This document shows, piece after piece, positions 42,867 to 52,088 of a DNA stretch of 64,000 nt. The stretch is taken from assembly GCF_013041605.1 (NCBI RefSeq), contig NZ_JABEQC010000001.1, forward strand, positions 661,879 through 725,878. Reading direction: 5' to 3'. The stretch comes from Vibrio plantisponsor. GTDB taxonomy: Bacteria > Pseudomonadota > Gammaproteobacteria > Enterobacterales > Vibrionaceae. The notes below the pieces were generated by a model. The model had not been told where the DNA came from and did no database searches. It saw only the letters and a program-made list of their open reading frames with translations. Position numbers and translations under genes: made by a program. Each line of letters starts with the position of its first letter. Position 1 is the stretch's first letter.

Positions 42867-45576
42867 TATTAAATACCTTGCGTTTAGGTTGTTGATTACT
42901 ATCGACATTAAGAGCATTGACTAATGTATCAGTGATACCTTCATAACCAGAATTGATTAATGCGTCATGAGGACGATGTATATATTGTTTTAATAATTCA
43001 TCCTCACAGCTTTGCCAATGTGCTTTAGATATTTTACCTAGTGGTTCATTTTCCATATTTAACCAAGTCTTTTTAATAAATACATCGTCAATATAATCTT
43101 TAGGCGGTTGAATGAGATCCTCTCGCCAAATAATGCCATGGCGTTGCGCTTGTTGTTTCATTCTTTCAAAGGCCAGAGCAGAAATGGCATTGCTAATCGG
43201 CACGAAATGATAATAGAGTAATTGACCATCTACTGACTTAACTTCTCCATATATACCGTCTTTTTCTAATGTTTCTTTTTGCCATGTTTGATTTTCAACA
43301 ACCAATTTCTGCTGAAAAAATGCCGCTCCTGCATTCGCTTCTCGAATTGACTGCAATTCGCCTTTGTACTTTTCGAAAAATGATTCCTGCTTGATAAGAT
43401 GTCGGTTGTAGGTTGAATCAACAGGCGTGTTAAGACGTGAAGGTAAATCCGTTCGACGATATTGCCTTTTCGATGGATAACCACCGCCTACATCAGTATG
43501 GCTACCAGGGAATACTTCTTGGCAGAAAATACCATCAGCGAACGCTATGGCCTCTTGATGACCTTGCCCTAATGAAGTGAGAGGGAAGTTTTTACGGTAT
43601 TCATGTTGAGCGCAAATCTGAAATACTCTTTCTGCCGCATTGGATTTTAATCCAAGTTGGTAATTACCTTCATTTTCATTGCCTGGTAAGTAAAATGAGC
43701 CTACCGTATCAAATAAACCCACAAAACGGACCGAAACACGGCGAGTAGTATCAATGGCATAAAACTCTTTGGAAAGTGAGTCAAAACGTTTATAGCTTTC
43801 ATTGCCTAATAAATTTGGAACCAACGAGCTAGGATTAGAGCTTCTATTGGGATTAATGTAATCAGGAAATCCTTCACTCACTGCATTAATAAAATGCCGT
43901 GCCAGCGCCGCGCCGCGACTAAAACCAAACACGTCAAATTGGATGTGACTGATTTCTGAGTATATACCTCTTTGTTCAAGAGATTTTATATTTTGTGCTA
44001 AGTTAGACAATAAGCTCTGCCACTTCCATAGCCCGCCTGTATCATCAAAAGCTCCCATCGCTTGTCCTGCTAACTTCTCATCGCCGCCAGCATCGATGAT
44101 AGGATTAGGCTCTCCTGGCGAAATAGGAATACCATCAACCGTTCCTACGCCCGATATGTAAATTTTAGCTGATTGTCCTTCTTGCTCTGGATACGCTTCA
44201 AATAAACGCGCTATGTTCGTTCGCGATTTATTGCCATAGGTTTCTTTGTATTCATCATTGGGGTTGTTTTGCCCTGTACCATCAAAGAATACACCAATAC
44301 GCAATGTTCGTTCAGGCTTTACATTAACGATAGCAATATCTTTCCCTGCCATGCTTTCGCTCTTAATCGCTCTAACACTAGTATCGACTAAGCAGCGTTC
44401 GGTATAGTCATAAAACGTATTTAATGGGTGATTAAATGATTTCGGAGAAACGGGCGGCAAGCCATAAATGGTGATATTTTCCTGTTGCGTTTCAGCTTGG
44501 TGTTTATCTTCTCTTGCAATAATAGGTTGCTGAGTTGCTTCCAGTAACATGTGAATATCTAATTTAACGCCATGTTTATTTAGCCACTCATCATCTAGAT
44601 TGTCGAGCGCTTCACGGGTAATTTGCTGGTCAAGATAAATCAGATATTGATTATCGACGACTTTACCACCGATTTTCCAATAAACCAGTAAAGCACTTTG
44701 GTAAATGTTATACGCTTGGGTGTCATCTAAGCGATGTGGTGTAGAGCGAGTCCCGTAAAAACTCCATTTGTTATCGCCAAGCAATTTGTACTCTTGGATC
44801 AATTGCCCATCGTGAAAATGATAAAAATAACCTTCAGTGGGAAGACCAAGCCGCTCACCTAGTTGCACCGCAGGGCAAACGGGAATAAAACCTTCATAAG
44901 CAGTTTGTGTCCCGATGGGTTTCATCTTGACAGTCTCTTCAAGTGAAATTCCCATTGGGAATGAGGCGACTTTGGCGACCAAGCGTTTTGGCTCATCAAT
45001 GGCGGTAAGAATAGTGTATCGGGTGCCGTGTGCTGTTTTAGATTCCGTCCAGCGACCGAGTGTGACCTCATTTTTGGTCTTAGCTAACACAAAAGAACAA
45101 CTGACTTGCTGACGAAACGATTCATCAGAGCAAGCGATGTCAAAGCAATATTCGTATTTCAACGAAAGAGGCTCGTCGGAATTATTTCGTACTGGAGGCT
45201 CAGGGACATAGGGTGGCATTGGTAAGGGTGGATGTAAATTGCGACTTTGCGCTGTCCCAGAAACAGCCCCTGTCATTTTAGTGCGTGCCAACAGCGCTTT
45301 TTGCGCAGCAGGTTCGAGGTGGTCGATAGTTTGGCTGTTGAGCACCCAATGAGAGATACCCATTTCGTTTGATTCTTTGACCAGCATAGGAGTAACAGGC
45401 GAATCATTTAACAACAGCCAATGACCTTGCTCTACCTGCTCAATGAATTTGTTAACACTAAAATTAGAGGGGATAGCGGCCTCAAGGGCTTTTTTATCGA
45501 GAGAATCGAGCGCTCCTTCAACTTGCGCAAATTCATGAGCCATTAACTCGGTGATACGAACGGCTTTATATGTCAC
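42859..45576 (-). CDS. Type VI secretion lipase effector, Tle1-like (DUF2235)
   Basis: 905 residues from a GTG start behind AAGGGAA. Residues ~1-410 are a Vibrio-type N-terminal region with no clear family. The DUF2235 lipase domain runs from ~425, beginning RIGVFFDGTGQNN. The nucleophile elbow is FGFSRGAAL with Ser553 (GxSxG). The acid and His candidates are in VGLFDTVGSF and HTDVGGGY. Tle1 enzymes cleave membrane phospholipids (PLA2-type). No signal peptide is present, as expected for a type VI cargo. No VgrG, PAAR or sheath gene is in the window. Confidence 0.88.
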   Translation of the reverse strand: MTYKAVRITELMAHEFAQVEGALDSLDKKALEAAIPSNFSVNKFIEQVEQGHWLLLNDSPVTPMLVKESNEMGISHWVLNSQTIDHLEPAAQKALLARTKMTGAVSGTAQSRNLHPPLPMPPYVPEPPVRNNSDEPLSLKYEYCFDIACSDESFRQQVSCSFVLAKTKNEVTLGRWTESKTAHGTRYTILTAIDEPKRLVAKVASFPMGISLEETVKMKPIGTQTAYEGFIPVCPAVQLGERLGLPTEGYFYHFHDGQLIQEYKLLGDNKWSFYGTRSTPHRLDDTQAYNIYQSALLVYWKIGGKVVDNQYLIYLDQQITREALDNLDDEWLNKHGVKLDIHMLLEATQQPIIAREDKHQAETQQENITIYGLPPVSPKSFNHPLNTFYDYTERCLVDTSVRAIKSESMAGKDIAIVNVKPERTLRIGVFFDGTGQNNPNDEYKETYGNKSRTNIARLFEAYPEQEGQSAKIYISGVGTVDGIPISPGEPNPIIDAGGDEKLAGQAMGAFDDTGGLWKWQSLLSNLAQNIKSLEQRGIYSEISHIQFDVFGFSRGAALARHFINAVSEGFPDYINPNRSSNPSSLVPNLLGNESYKRFDSLSKEFYAIDTTRRVSVRFVGLFDTVGSFYLPGNENEGNYQLGLKSNAAERVFQICAQHEYRKNFPLTSLGQGHQEAIAFADGIFCQEVFPGSHTDVGGGYPSKRQYRRTDLPSRLNTPVDSTYNRHLIKQESFFEKYKGELQSIREANAGAAFFQQKLVVENQTWQKETLEKDGIYGEVKSVDGQLLYYHFVPISNAISALAFERMKQQAQRHGIIWREDLIQPPKDYIDDVFIKKTWLNMENEPLGKISKAHWQSCEDELLKQYIHRPHDALINSGYEGITDTLVNALNVDSNQQPKRKVFNNA

Positions 45577-46262
45577 TGACGTTCCCTTACAGTTATCATT
45601 TTATTTTTGCCGTCATTTTAATCAGTTAGATAGTCAAGATTAGCCTTAAAGAAGTATTAGTTAGATTAATCATGAATCGAAATCACATTATATGAATAAG
45701 GGTGAGTATGATGGCTAAAAGTTGAGACTTTATCTTTCTAAAACGTTCACTGAATGGAAGTTAAATGTATGGCGTAATAACTAGATTGATACTTGTCAGT
45801 AATGTATTGGTAAAACCAGAGTTACAGCTAATGAATAATAAATACGCAAAAATGGCGTTTAATTTCCAACTATTATCATATGAAGCAACGCTGAAAAATA
45901 ACTGTTGGTTTTATGTCCTCTTCTGGGTGATATGACGTAAGGACTTATACTATAGTAAGAGGTAATTTGTATGGATGGGTTGGAGAAGCACTTCAAGGAA
46001 ATGAAGCAAGTCTCAGGTCGGCTTCATAGGTAGTTGGGACCAATTATGGAAACTCACAAAGCAGTAGCGAAAATTTTCGTCCGATTATTGAGTAACAGGA
46101 AGTGTTGAAGTCTCAAGTGAAACCTTTCCTAGAACAACAAAGGTCTTTACAAAAAGCATTTGAAGATATGAGGATTCTCGATTGCCTGACCTCGTATTTT
46201 ATTATTAAAAGACCAGCACATATGTGCTGGTCAGTATCTAGTTATAACAAGCGAATGTTCTA
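45577..46262. other. 686-bp intergenic region, no intact gene
   Basis: I see no intact gene here. Short frames such as 46102-46284 lack a ribosome binding site and a sensible product. The right half (about 45970-46140) has a broken, gene-like look (METHKAVAKIFVRLLSN in one frame) and may be a decayed fragment, but I cannot name it. Confidence 0.4.
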
Positions 46263-46960
46263 TTACGCTTTCGCAAACAGGTAAGTATGGTAACCACCAA
46301 GTAGGTTACGTGCTTTGTAACCGTTGTTTACTAACTGACGATACGCCACGTTTCCGCGCAGACCTACCTGACAGTAGATGATGATCTCTTTGTCTTTTGG
46401 CAGCTCATTCATGCGTTGACGAAGTTGGTCAACAGGAATGTTAACTGCACCTGGAAGATAACCGTTTTGTAGTTTACCTTGGTAGCAACTGGCGTGGCTA
46501 GCGTGGCTGGCCGTGTGTACATACACTTTTTGGTATTCAACGCCTTCACGTTTTAGCTGCTTCTCGTTTTTACCCGTTGACGCCACTGCCAAATCGAAGA
46601 TCTTACAAATCGCAGTACCTTGAGTACCATGGTAGGTTTCTTTGCGGCCTAACATGTTGTCTGCTGCCATACGACCTTGACGGTTTGCTGCGCCAGCAAG
46701 TGGAACCACAGTTTGTTTGCCCGTCACGAAGTCTTACTCTTCGATAGCATCAACCACGGCGTAGATAGACGGATAGCTGGTTTGTATGTGCCCGCTAGTA
46801 TAAATACCATTCAGACCCGCTTCTGGTGCCAGTTTGGTCTCAAGATGAACACCAATCGCCATAGTCAAGATATCAGTAGTGAGAGTTTCACCATTGCTCA
46901 ATGTTAGCTCAAGCTCGCCATTTATGTGTTGGTGATTTTTGATGCTATAGCAGATAACTA
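46263..46960 (-). pseudogene. Decayed CoA-disulfide reductase with rhodanese domain
   Basis: The reverse strand reads a disulfide-reductase segment (TLTTDILTMAIGVHLETKLAP, then IYAVVDAIEE), an in-frame TAA at 46736-46734, then DFVTGKQTVVPLAGAANRQGR and a rhodanese end (IIIYCQVGLRGNVAYRQLV). The 5' half with the FAD site is absent. Between VHTASHAS and LQNGYLPGAV about 100 residues of the normal family (dimerisation domain) are missing, near 46470-46490. The gene is therefore truncated, interrupted by a stop and internally deleted. The 154-residue frame ending at 46263 is not a real start. Confidence 0.85.
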
Positions 46961-46992
46961 ATTGAAATACTAGCGGCTTCTCTATGACTATA

Positions 46993-47012
46993 CCCCTCTA
47001 TCTTTAGAGGGG
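46993..47012 (-). terminator. Hairpin after secreted galactanase gene
   Basis: CCCCTCTA (46993-47000) and TAGAGGGG (47005-47012) enclose TCTT just downstream of the GH53 stop on the - strand. The T tail is weak (TATAGT). Confidence 0.6.
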
Positions 47013-47035
47013 AGTGTAAAATACGCTGCTTTGAA

Positions 47036-48034
47036 TTAGTCAATAAAAGCATCAAGCGCTTGAGTAGGCTGGCGCGTATTTGGATCCCACGCCCCCAAGG
47101 TATAACCTTGCCAACTGTATGCCTGTGGCTCCCAATAGAAAATCCCAATACCTTTGTCCTGTTTAATACTACGTACTTTTTGGATCATATCAGCAATGAT
47201 AGTCTTTGCTTGAGGATCATCCCAAGGCACGCCAATTTCGGTGATCATTACTTCAGTTCCGTAGCGCTCGACCATATCATTCAGGTTAGAGAGACATTGA
47301 TTGTTTGCTTCTTGCCAAGTAAGACCTGTAGCATTCTTGGGGTAGGATGAGGCACCAATAACATCCCACCAAGCACTATTAGACTGTAAGCCATCAAAAA
47401 TCCATCGGAAATTGGCATTATCGTGACAGTTTGCCAAGTGGACAATAACCTTAGCATCTGGAAAGACTTCTTTGGCTGCGTTACGTCCGCTATTAAACAG
47501 CCATGCGTAGTTACGCATGTTGTTTGAGGCCATTCCATCATTCCACAACATTCCGTTATTGGTTTCATTACCGACTTGAATCCATTTTGGTGTGATACCT
47601 GCTGCTTTTAAGGTGTTGAGCGAGTCTCGTGTGTAAGACCATACTTGTCCCATTAAATCTTCGAAGCTCAGTTGTTGCCATTGTGAGGGTTTCCATTGAT
47701 TGCCTGGGTCAGCCCAAGTATCGCTATAATGGAAGTCAATCATCACATCCATATTCGCGTCTTTGGCCCACTGCGCTTTGACAATTACATCATCCAGTGA
47801 GCTGTAATAACCATCACTGGGATTAACCCAGATACGAAGACGCACTGCATTCATTCCATGGTCTCGTAGTATTGAAAGTACATCTTGTCGGTAGCCCCAA
47901 TCGTTATAGAACTCGTAGCCACTGTCTTCCATTTGAGTTATCCAGCTAATATCTGCCCCTTTAATAAATGCGAGAGAATAGCTCGATGTTACTAATGAGC
48001 TGAAGATAGCTAGTGTTTTTAGGGTGTTATTCAT
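47036..48034 (-). CDS. Secreted endo-beta-1,4-galactanase, GH53
   Basis: 332 residues with a signal peptide (TSSYSLA-FIKGAD). GH53 marks are ISWITQME near the start, WIQVGNETNNGM (acid/base Glu after Asn), and VMITEIGVPW (nucleophile Glu). The end FYWEPQAYSWQGY is typical. It cuts beta-1,4-galactan side chains of pectin. It lacks a lipobox, so it should be periplasmic or secreted, unlike the second GH53 in the locus. It is next to the LacI regulator and read in the same direction, from its own promoter region. Confidence 0.95.
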   Translation of the reverse strand: MNNTLKTLAIFSSLVTSSYSLAFIKGADISWITQMEDSGYEFYNDWGYRQDVLSILRDHGMNAVRLRIWVNPSDGYYSSLDDVIVKAQWAKDANMDVMIDFHYSDTWADPGNQWKPSQWQQLSFEDLMGQVWSYTRDSLNTLKAAGITPKWIQVGNETNNGMLWNDGMASNNMRNYAWLFNSGRNAAKEVFPDAKVIVHLANCHDNANFRWIFDGLQSNSAWWDVIGASSYPKNATGLTWQEANNQCLSNLNDMVERYGTEVMITEIGVPWDDPQAKTIIADMIQKVRSIKQDKGIGIFYWEPQAYSWQGYTLGAWDPNTRQPTQALDAFID

Positions 48035-48173
48035 TGTTTCACCGTTTTATATGTTCACGTTTTCGTTATTTAATTTTTTAACGTAAGTAATATAGCAATG
48101 AATTTTATTATTGAGGTGATTTATATAAGTGTTAGTAGTTATTTATAAAATAATTTACGAGGTTGTGACTATG

Positions 48174-48199
48174 GGTAAATTACCTAAGTAAATTTACTT
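48174..48199. promoter_or_regulatory. Candidate LacI-type operator cluster
   Basis: AAGTAAATTTACTT (48186-48199) is a perfect 14-bp palindrome. Directly before it, GGTAAATTACC (48174-48184) is a second near-palindrome. Both lie about 140 bp upstream of the secreted GH53 start, between it and the regulator gene. LacI proteins bind such short symmetric sites. A related half-site AGTAAATTTTA stands near 50594 in the divergent importer promoter region. Confidence 0.45.
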
Positions 48200-48286
48200 T
48201 CATAGTTGTGAGTGAGATCAGTATGCGAAAGTACTGAATCGATTTGTCATTAATAATGCAGCATAAAATGATAAATGTTATCGAAT

Positions 48287-49294
48287 TTATTTAATTTTAA
48301 AACTGTCCCGCCATATGAATTCATGACCAAATAAAACCGTTTTATTGTATTTTCGACCTTCTATTTTTTCAATAAACATATCAATTGCTACTTCTCCCAT
48401 TTCGAACGGAAATAGTCGCATTGTCGTAAGGCTTGGACTCATATGTCGGGCAGAGGAAATATCATTTGTTCCGATGACTTGAATGTCTCCTGGAATCGTT
48501 AATCCATACTCATAAATAGCGCGATAAACCCCAACCGCTACCATATCTGTCGCAGCGTAAACTACGTCAGGAAGTTCATTGAGTTGTAGCATTTCTTTCA
48601 TCGCTTGATATCCAGATTCAATGCAATATTCTTTACTAACTTTACATAACGAATCGTGGTACAAGCCGTTTTCTTTGGTTACTTTACGAAAAGTATGTAA
48701 TCGCTCCTCGTTGTTTCCAATAAAAGCGGGTCGTTTACAACGGATTTTTAACATATTCTGCATGACTTCATTAGATAATTCCAACCTGTCAATCAATACT
48801 GCATCCGTTTTACTACCCAAGGGATTGGAATCAACAAATATGATATTTTTGTTAGCTTGATACAAAGTATCTACAACATGTTTGGAGAAATGTCCGACCG
48901 CGATAATAACGGGTGCATTTTCTATAAGCTTTAGATTAGTATCGATTTGATCTAAATGGAGTGTCCTTTGGACTACACCTTTTTCTAAGCAGCGATTTTG
49001 AATGCCTGCACGGATAGATGTAAAATACGGGTCGTCAATTTCCTGTGTGGGTGTTAAAAAGTTCAAAATAACAACTTCACGTCCGACAACAGACTCACTT
49101 GCTTTAGTTACTTCATGATGAACAAACTGTTTTTTACTACGTTTAGGGGATTGATAGCCAAGTGATTCTACGGCCTCCAAGATTGCCCGCTTTTTTTTCT
49201 CACTGACAGACAAAGTAGGGTCTTCGTTGAGAAAACGAGAAATCGTTGATGTTGATATATTCGCCTTTTTGGCAATGTCATTGAGTGTAGCCAA
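48287..49294 (-). CDS. ganR: LacI-family regulator of galactan locus
   Basis: 335 residues with the LacI helix-turn-helix and hinge (LNDIAKKANISTSTISRFL, then SLGYQ) and a sugar-binding domain (FVDSNPLGSKTD, VIGTNDISSARHMSPSLTTM). It resembles EbgR/GalR-type regulators that release DNA on binding a galactoside. It lies between the secreted galactanase and the ABC ATPase genes on the same strand, in the middle of the locus. The Dickeya gan locus has a LacI regulator in the same role, hence the symbol. Confidence 0.88.
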   Translation of the reverse strand: MATLNDIAKKANISTSTISRFLNEDPTLSVSEKKKRAILEAVESLGYQSPKRSKKQFVHHEVTKASESVVGREVVILNFLTPTQEIDDPYFTSIRAGIQNRCLEKGVVQRTLHLDQIDTNLKLIENAPVIIAVGHFSKHVVDTLYQANKNIIFVDSNPLGSKTDAVLIDRLELSNEVMQNMLKIRCKRPAFIGNNEERLHTFRKVTKENGLYHDSLCKVSKEYCIESGYQAMKEMLQLNELPDVVYAATDMVAVGVYRAIYEYGLTIPGDIQVIGTNDISSARHMSPSLTTMRLFPFEMGEVAIDMFIEKIEGRKYNKTVLFGHEFIWRDSFKIK

Positions 49295-49333
49295 AATATT
49301 ACCTTATTTTCACCAAATAGTTTTTATTCAACC

Positions 49334-49356
49334 AGAAAGCGCTCCGCACGCTTTCT
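49334..49356 (-). terminator. Hairpin between ATPase and regulator genes
   Basis: AGAAAGCG (49334-49341) pairs with CGCTTTCT (49349-49356). The tail on the - strand is A-rich rather than T-rich, so it may trim mRNA rather than stop it. Confidence 0.4.
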
Positions 49357-49429
49357 GATCATCGTGTGCTTATTTACCCAACTGTTTCGAAGTTTTTTGG
49401 GCAAATATTGGCGATTAAATCTTAATTGG

Positions 49430-50533
49430 TTAGTGCGCTAATTCTACCAAATCAAATTTAACAACACTTCCATCAGGTTCAAAAATGTGCACGTGAGATG
49501 GTGATGTAAACAACGAAATTGACTCGCCTGGTTTTACTTGAGTGTCTCCATGATGGAGATATTTGAAATCGTCAACGCCACCGCATTGGCCGAATACGTA
49601 GGTCATGCCTCCCAATCTTTCAACAACTTCACATTCGAACGCAAGTTCAATCGTATCTAAACTTGTTGATAGGTGTTCTGGACGGATGCCTAGTGTCAGT
49701 TTTTTGCCTACTTCAATCGGTGCAATTTCTATAGGTAGCGTGACTGACCCGCCCACATCAAAACCTATGGTTAAGCTAGCCTGGTCCCAAGCTTCTACGC
49801 GACAAGGTAGGAAGTTCATTTTCGGCGAACCAATAAATCCAGCTACAAATTTGTTGATTGGATTGTTGTATAAATCCATTGGAGAACCTACTTGTTCGAC
49901 TTTTCCATCACGCAAAACCACAATTTTGTCTGCTAATGTCATCGCTTCAACTTGGTCATGCGTGACATAGATCATTGTGGATTTCAGCTCTTGATGGAGC
50001 TTGGCAATATGCAGGCGCATATCTACACGTAATTCAGCATCAAGGTTGGAGAGGGGTTCATCAAACAAAAATACTTTCGGGTCGCGCACAATTGCTCGAC
50101 CAATAGCGACACGTTGACGTTGACCACCAGATAGTTGTGCAGGTTTACGGTCTAATAAGTGTTCTAGCTGAAGAGCCTTACCGACCAAACGTACTTTTTT
50201 TTCTCGTTCTTCTTTTGGTATTTTGTTTACTTTAAGTGAATAGCCCATATTTTCTGCAACCGTCATGTGAGGGTAAAGAGCGTATGACTGGAACACCATC
50301 GCAACCCCTCGTTCTGAAGGTGGTACGTCGTTAACGATATTTCCTGAAATCGAAATTGAACCGTCGCTGATGTCCTCCAGACCAGCAATCATACGCAGTA
50401 GTGTTGATTTACCGCAACCAGATGGACCAACAAACACCACAAACTCACCTTCTTCAATTGATAAGTTTACGTTGTGAATAGTTTGAGTTTGATCAAATCG
50501 TTTAACGACATTGGATAATTGAATCGAAGACAT
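49430..50533 (-). CDS. ganK: ABC transporter ATPase, MalK/MsmK type
   Basis: 367 residues with Walker A GPSGCGKST, signature LSGGQRQRVAIGRA, Walker B VFLFDEPLSNLD, and a C-terminal regulatory OB-type domain with GIRPEHL. It powers a CUT1-type sugar importer. It is divergent from the binding protein and permease genes that lack their own ATPase, so they must work together. GAGGAATT precedes the start. Confidence 0.93.
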   Translation of the reverse strand: MSSIQLSNVVKRFDQTQTIHNVNLSIEEGEFVVFVGPSGCGKSTLLRMIAGLEDISDGSISISGNIVNDVPPSERGVAMVFQSYALYPHMTVAENMGYSLKVNKIPKEEREKKVRLVGKALQLEHLLDRKPAQLSGGQRQRVAIGRAIVRDPKVFLFDEPLSNLDAELRVDMRLHIAKLHQELKSTMIYVTHDQVEAMTLADKIVVLRDGKVEQVGSPMDLYNNPINKFVAGFIGSPKMNFLPCRVEAWDQASLTIGFDVGGSVTLPIEIAPIEVGKKLTLGIRPEHLSTSLDTIELAFECEVVERLGGMTYVFGQCGGVDDFKYLHHGDTQVKPGESISLFTSPSHVHIFEPDGSVVKFDLVELAH

Positions 50534-50642
50534 TTCAAATTCCTCTTTAATGAAAAGTAAATAAAGTGCGTGATCTAATTCGTCTTTTATTTAGTAAATT
50601 TTATTTTTGCTTGTTTGCCAAATCACAATAATTATCGACTAT

Positions 50643-50658
50643 GGTGATTTAAATCACA
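50643..50658. promoter_or_regulatory. CRP-cAMP binding site candidate in divergent promoter
   Basis: GGTGA-TTTAAA-TCACA matches the CRP consensus TGTGA-N6-TCACA in nine of ten positions. It stands between the divergent ATPase gene (start 50533) and binding-protein gene (start 50751). This would place the importer under catabolite control, as for maltose genes. Confidence 0.7.
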
Positions 50659-50750
50659 TCAATGAATAACCTGCATGGAAAAAATAACATAAAGGAGCAT
50701 ATTTGCACCATAAATTTTATTCTAACCAGAAACAATAGGCGTGAAATTTT

Positions 50751-51986
50751 ATGGACGATATTAAATTTAGTAAAAATTTGTCAGCTCTTGCGATTGCTGC
50801 TTTATTTTGTTCGCCAATGGCATTGGCTCAACAATCTTTGTTAGTTTGGGAGGACATTCAAAAGTCTTTTGGTAACGAAGAGGCAGTAGAAGCGTTTGAA
50901 AAACAGCATGATGTAAAAGTAGAAGTACTTGAAATGCCATATGGTGGTCAAGTTGAGTCCTTGCGTATGGATGGACCTGCAGGAACAGGCCCTGACGTTA
51001 TCTTGATTCCTCATGATCAAATAGGCGGTGCAGTCATTCAAGGTCTACTCGCTCCCGTTAAAGTTGATAAGTCGGTGACGGATACATTCAGTCAATCTTC
51101 GATTGATGCTTTAACTTATAATGGAGTGCTATACGGCCTACCTAAATCCGTTGAAACGGTATTCATGGTTTATAACAAAGATCTTATTTCTGAGTTACCT
51201 GAAACTATGGATGAAATATTCGAGTTATCTAAGAAACTTCGTGAAGATAATAAATACGGTCTACTTGCTAAGTGGGATGAGCTTTATTATACCTATGGTA
51301 TTTTAAACGGGATGGGTGGAGACGTTTTCGGTAAAAAAAGCGATGGTTCCTACGACCCGGATAAAATATTACTAAATACCCCAGGGGCGGTAGAAGGTGC
51401 GGAATATATTCAAAAGTTTTACGAGTCTAAAGTATTTCCTACAGGTATCATCGGTAATAATGGTCTTAATGCCATAGATTCTTTATTCACATCTGGAAAA
51501 GCAGCGATTGTTCAAACTGGCCCTTGGGCGTTACAGCCATATAAAGAAGCCGGAATTAATTACGGTGTAGCTCCACTTCCAAAATTGCCATCTGGTGAAC
51601 AGATGGGGTCATTCATGGGCGTCAAGAGCTATAGCATATCTACCTTCTCTAAAAATAAATCGTTAGCCCAAGAATTTATTACTTTCGTTAATAACTATGA
51701 GAACGCTAAACGCAGATTTGAGCTAACGGGTGAAGTACCAGCAGTGGCTAAGTTGGTGAGCGACCCAGTTATCAAAAATGATCCTGGTGCTAGTGCGGTT
51801 GCTTTACAGTCGATTCACGCTACATCCATGCCATCTATCCCTGAAATGAACGAAGTATGGGGGCCTGCTAATAGTGCATTGCAGCTAATTGCGACTAGTA
51901 AACAAGATGCGAAAAGTGCGCTCAACTCAGCGGTAGAGAGTATCCAAATGCAAATTGAAGCCAACCACGCAATGATGGGTCAATAG
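50751..51986 (+). CDS. ganE: Oligogalactan-binding protein, MalE-like
   Basis: 411 residues with a signal peptide (AALFCSPMALA-QQ). It is a family-1 solute-binding protein: LLVWEDIQKSFGNEEAVEAF near the start and MEMNEVWGPANSALQL-type end. It should bind galacto-oligosaccharides in the periplasm and hand them to the two permeases encoded next. A 52-base stem-loop follows, as is common between malE-type and malF-type genes. Confidence 0.9.
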   Translation: MDDIKFSKNLSALAIAALFCSPMALAQQSLLVWEDIQKSFGNEEAVEAFEKQHDVKVEVLEMPYGGQVESLRMDGPAGTGPDVILIPHDQIGGAVIQGLLAPVKVDKSVTDTFSQSSIDALTYNGVLYGLPKSVETVFMVYNKDLISELPETMDEIFELSKKLREDNKYGLLAKWDELYYTYGILNGMGGDVFGKKSDGSYDPDKILLNTPGAVEGAEYIQKFYESKVFPTGIIGNNGLNAIDSLFTSGKAAIVQTGPWALQPYKEAGINYGVAPLPKLPSGEQMGSFMGVKSYSISTFSKNKSLAQEFITFVNNYENAKRRFELTGEVPAVAKLVSDPVIKNDPGASAVALQSIHATSMPSIPEMNEVWGPANSALQLIATSKQDAKSALNSAVESIQMQIEANHAMMGQ

Positions 51987-52003
51987 TTAAAAAGATTTTT
52001 CCT

Positions 52004-52059
52004 AGCGTAAGTATTCGGTTAGCCCTTTATAACAGTTTGGACCTGGGCTAACTGACGCT
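52004..52059 (+). promoter_or_regulatory. Long stem-loop between binding-protein and permease genes
   Basis: GTTAGCCC (52018-52025) pairs with GGGCTAAC (52045-52052), extended by AGCGT (52004-52008) and ACGCT (52055-52059). No T tract follows. It may protect the binding-protein mRNA and so raise its level over the permeases. Confidence 0.55.
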
Positions 52060-52088
52060 GGAAGTTTTCCTAGATGGAGTTGTAATTG

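Noticed and set aside
46102..46284. 60-residue + strand frame
   Set aside because: No ribosome binding site, no recognisable product, and it runs into the reductase remnant.
46263..46727. 154-residue frame read as a small rhodanese gene
   Set aside because: The frame continues upstream past an in-frame stop into reductase sequence, so it is the tail of a broken gene.
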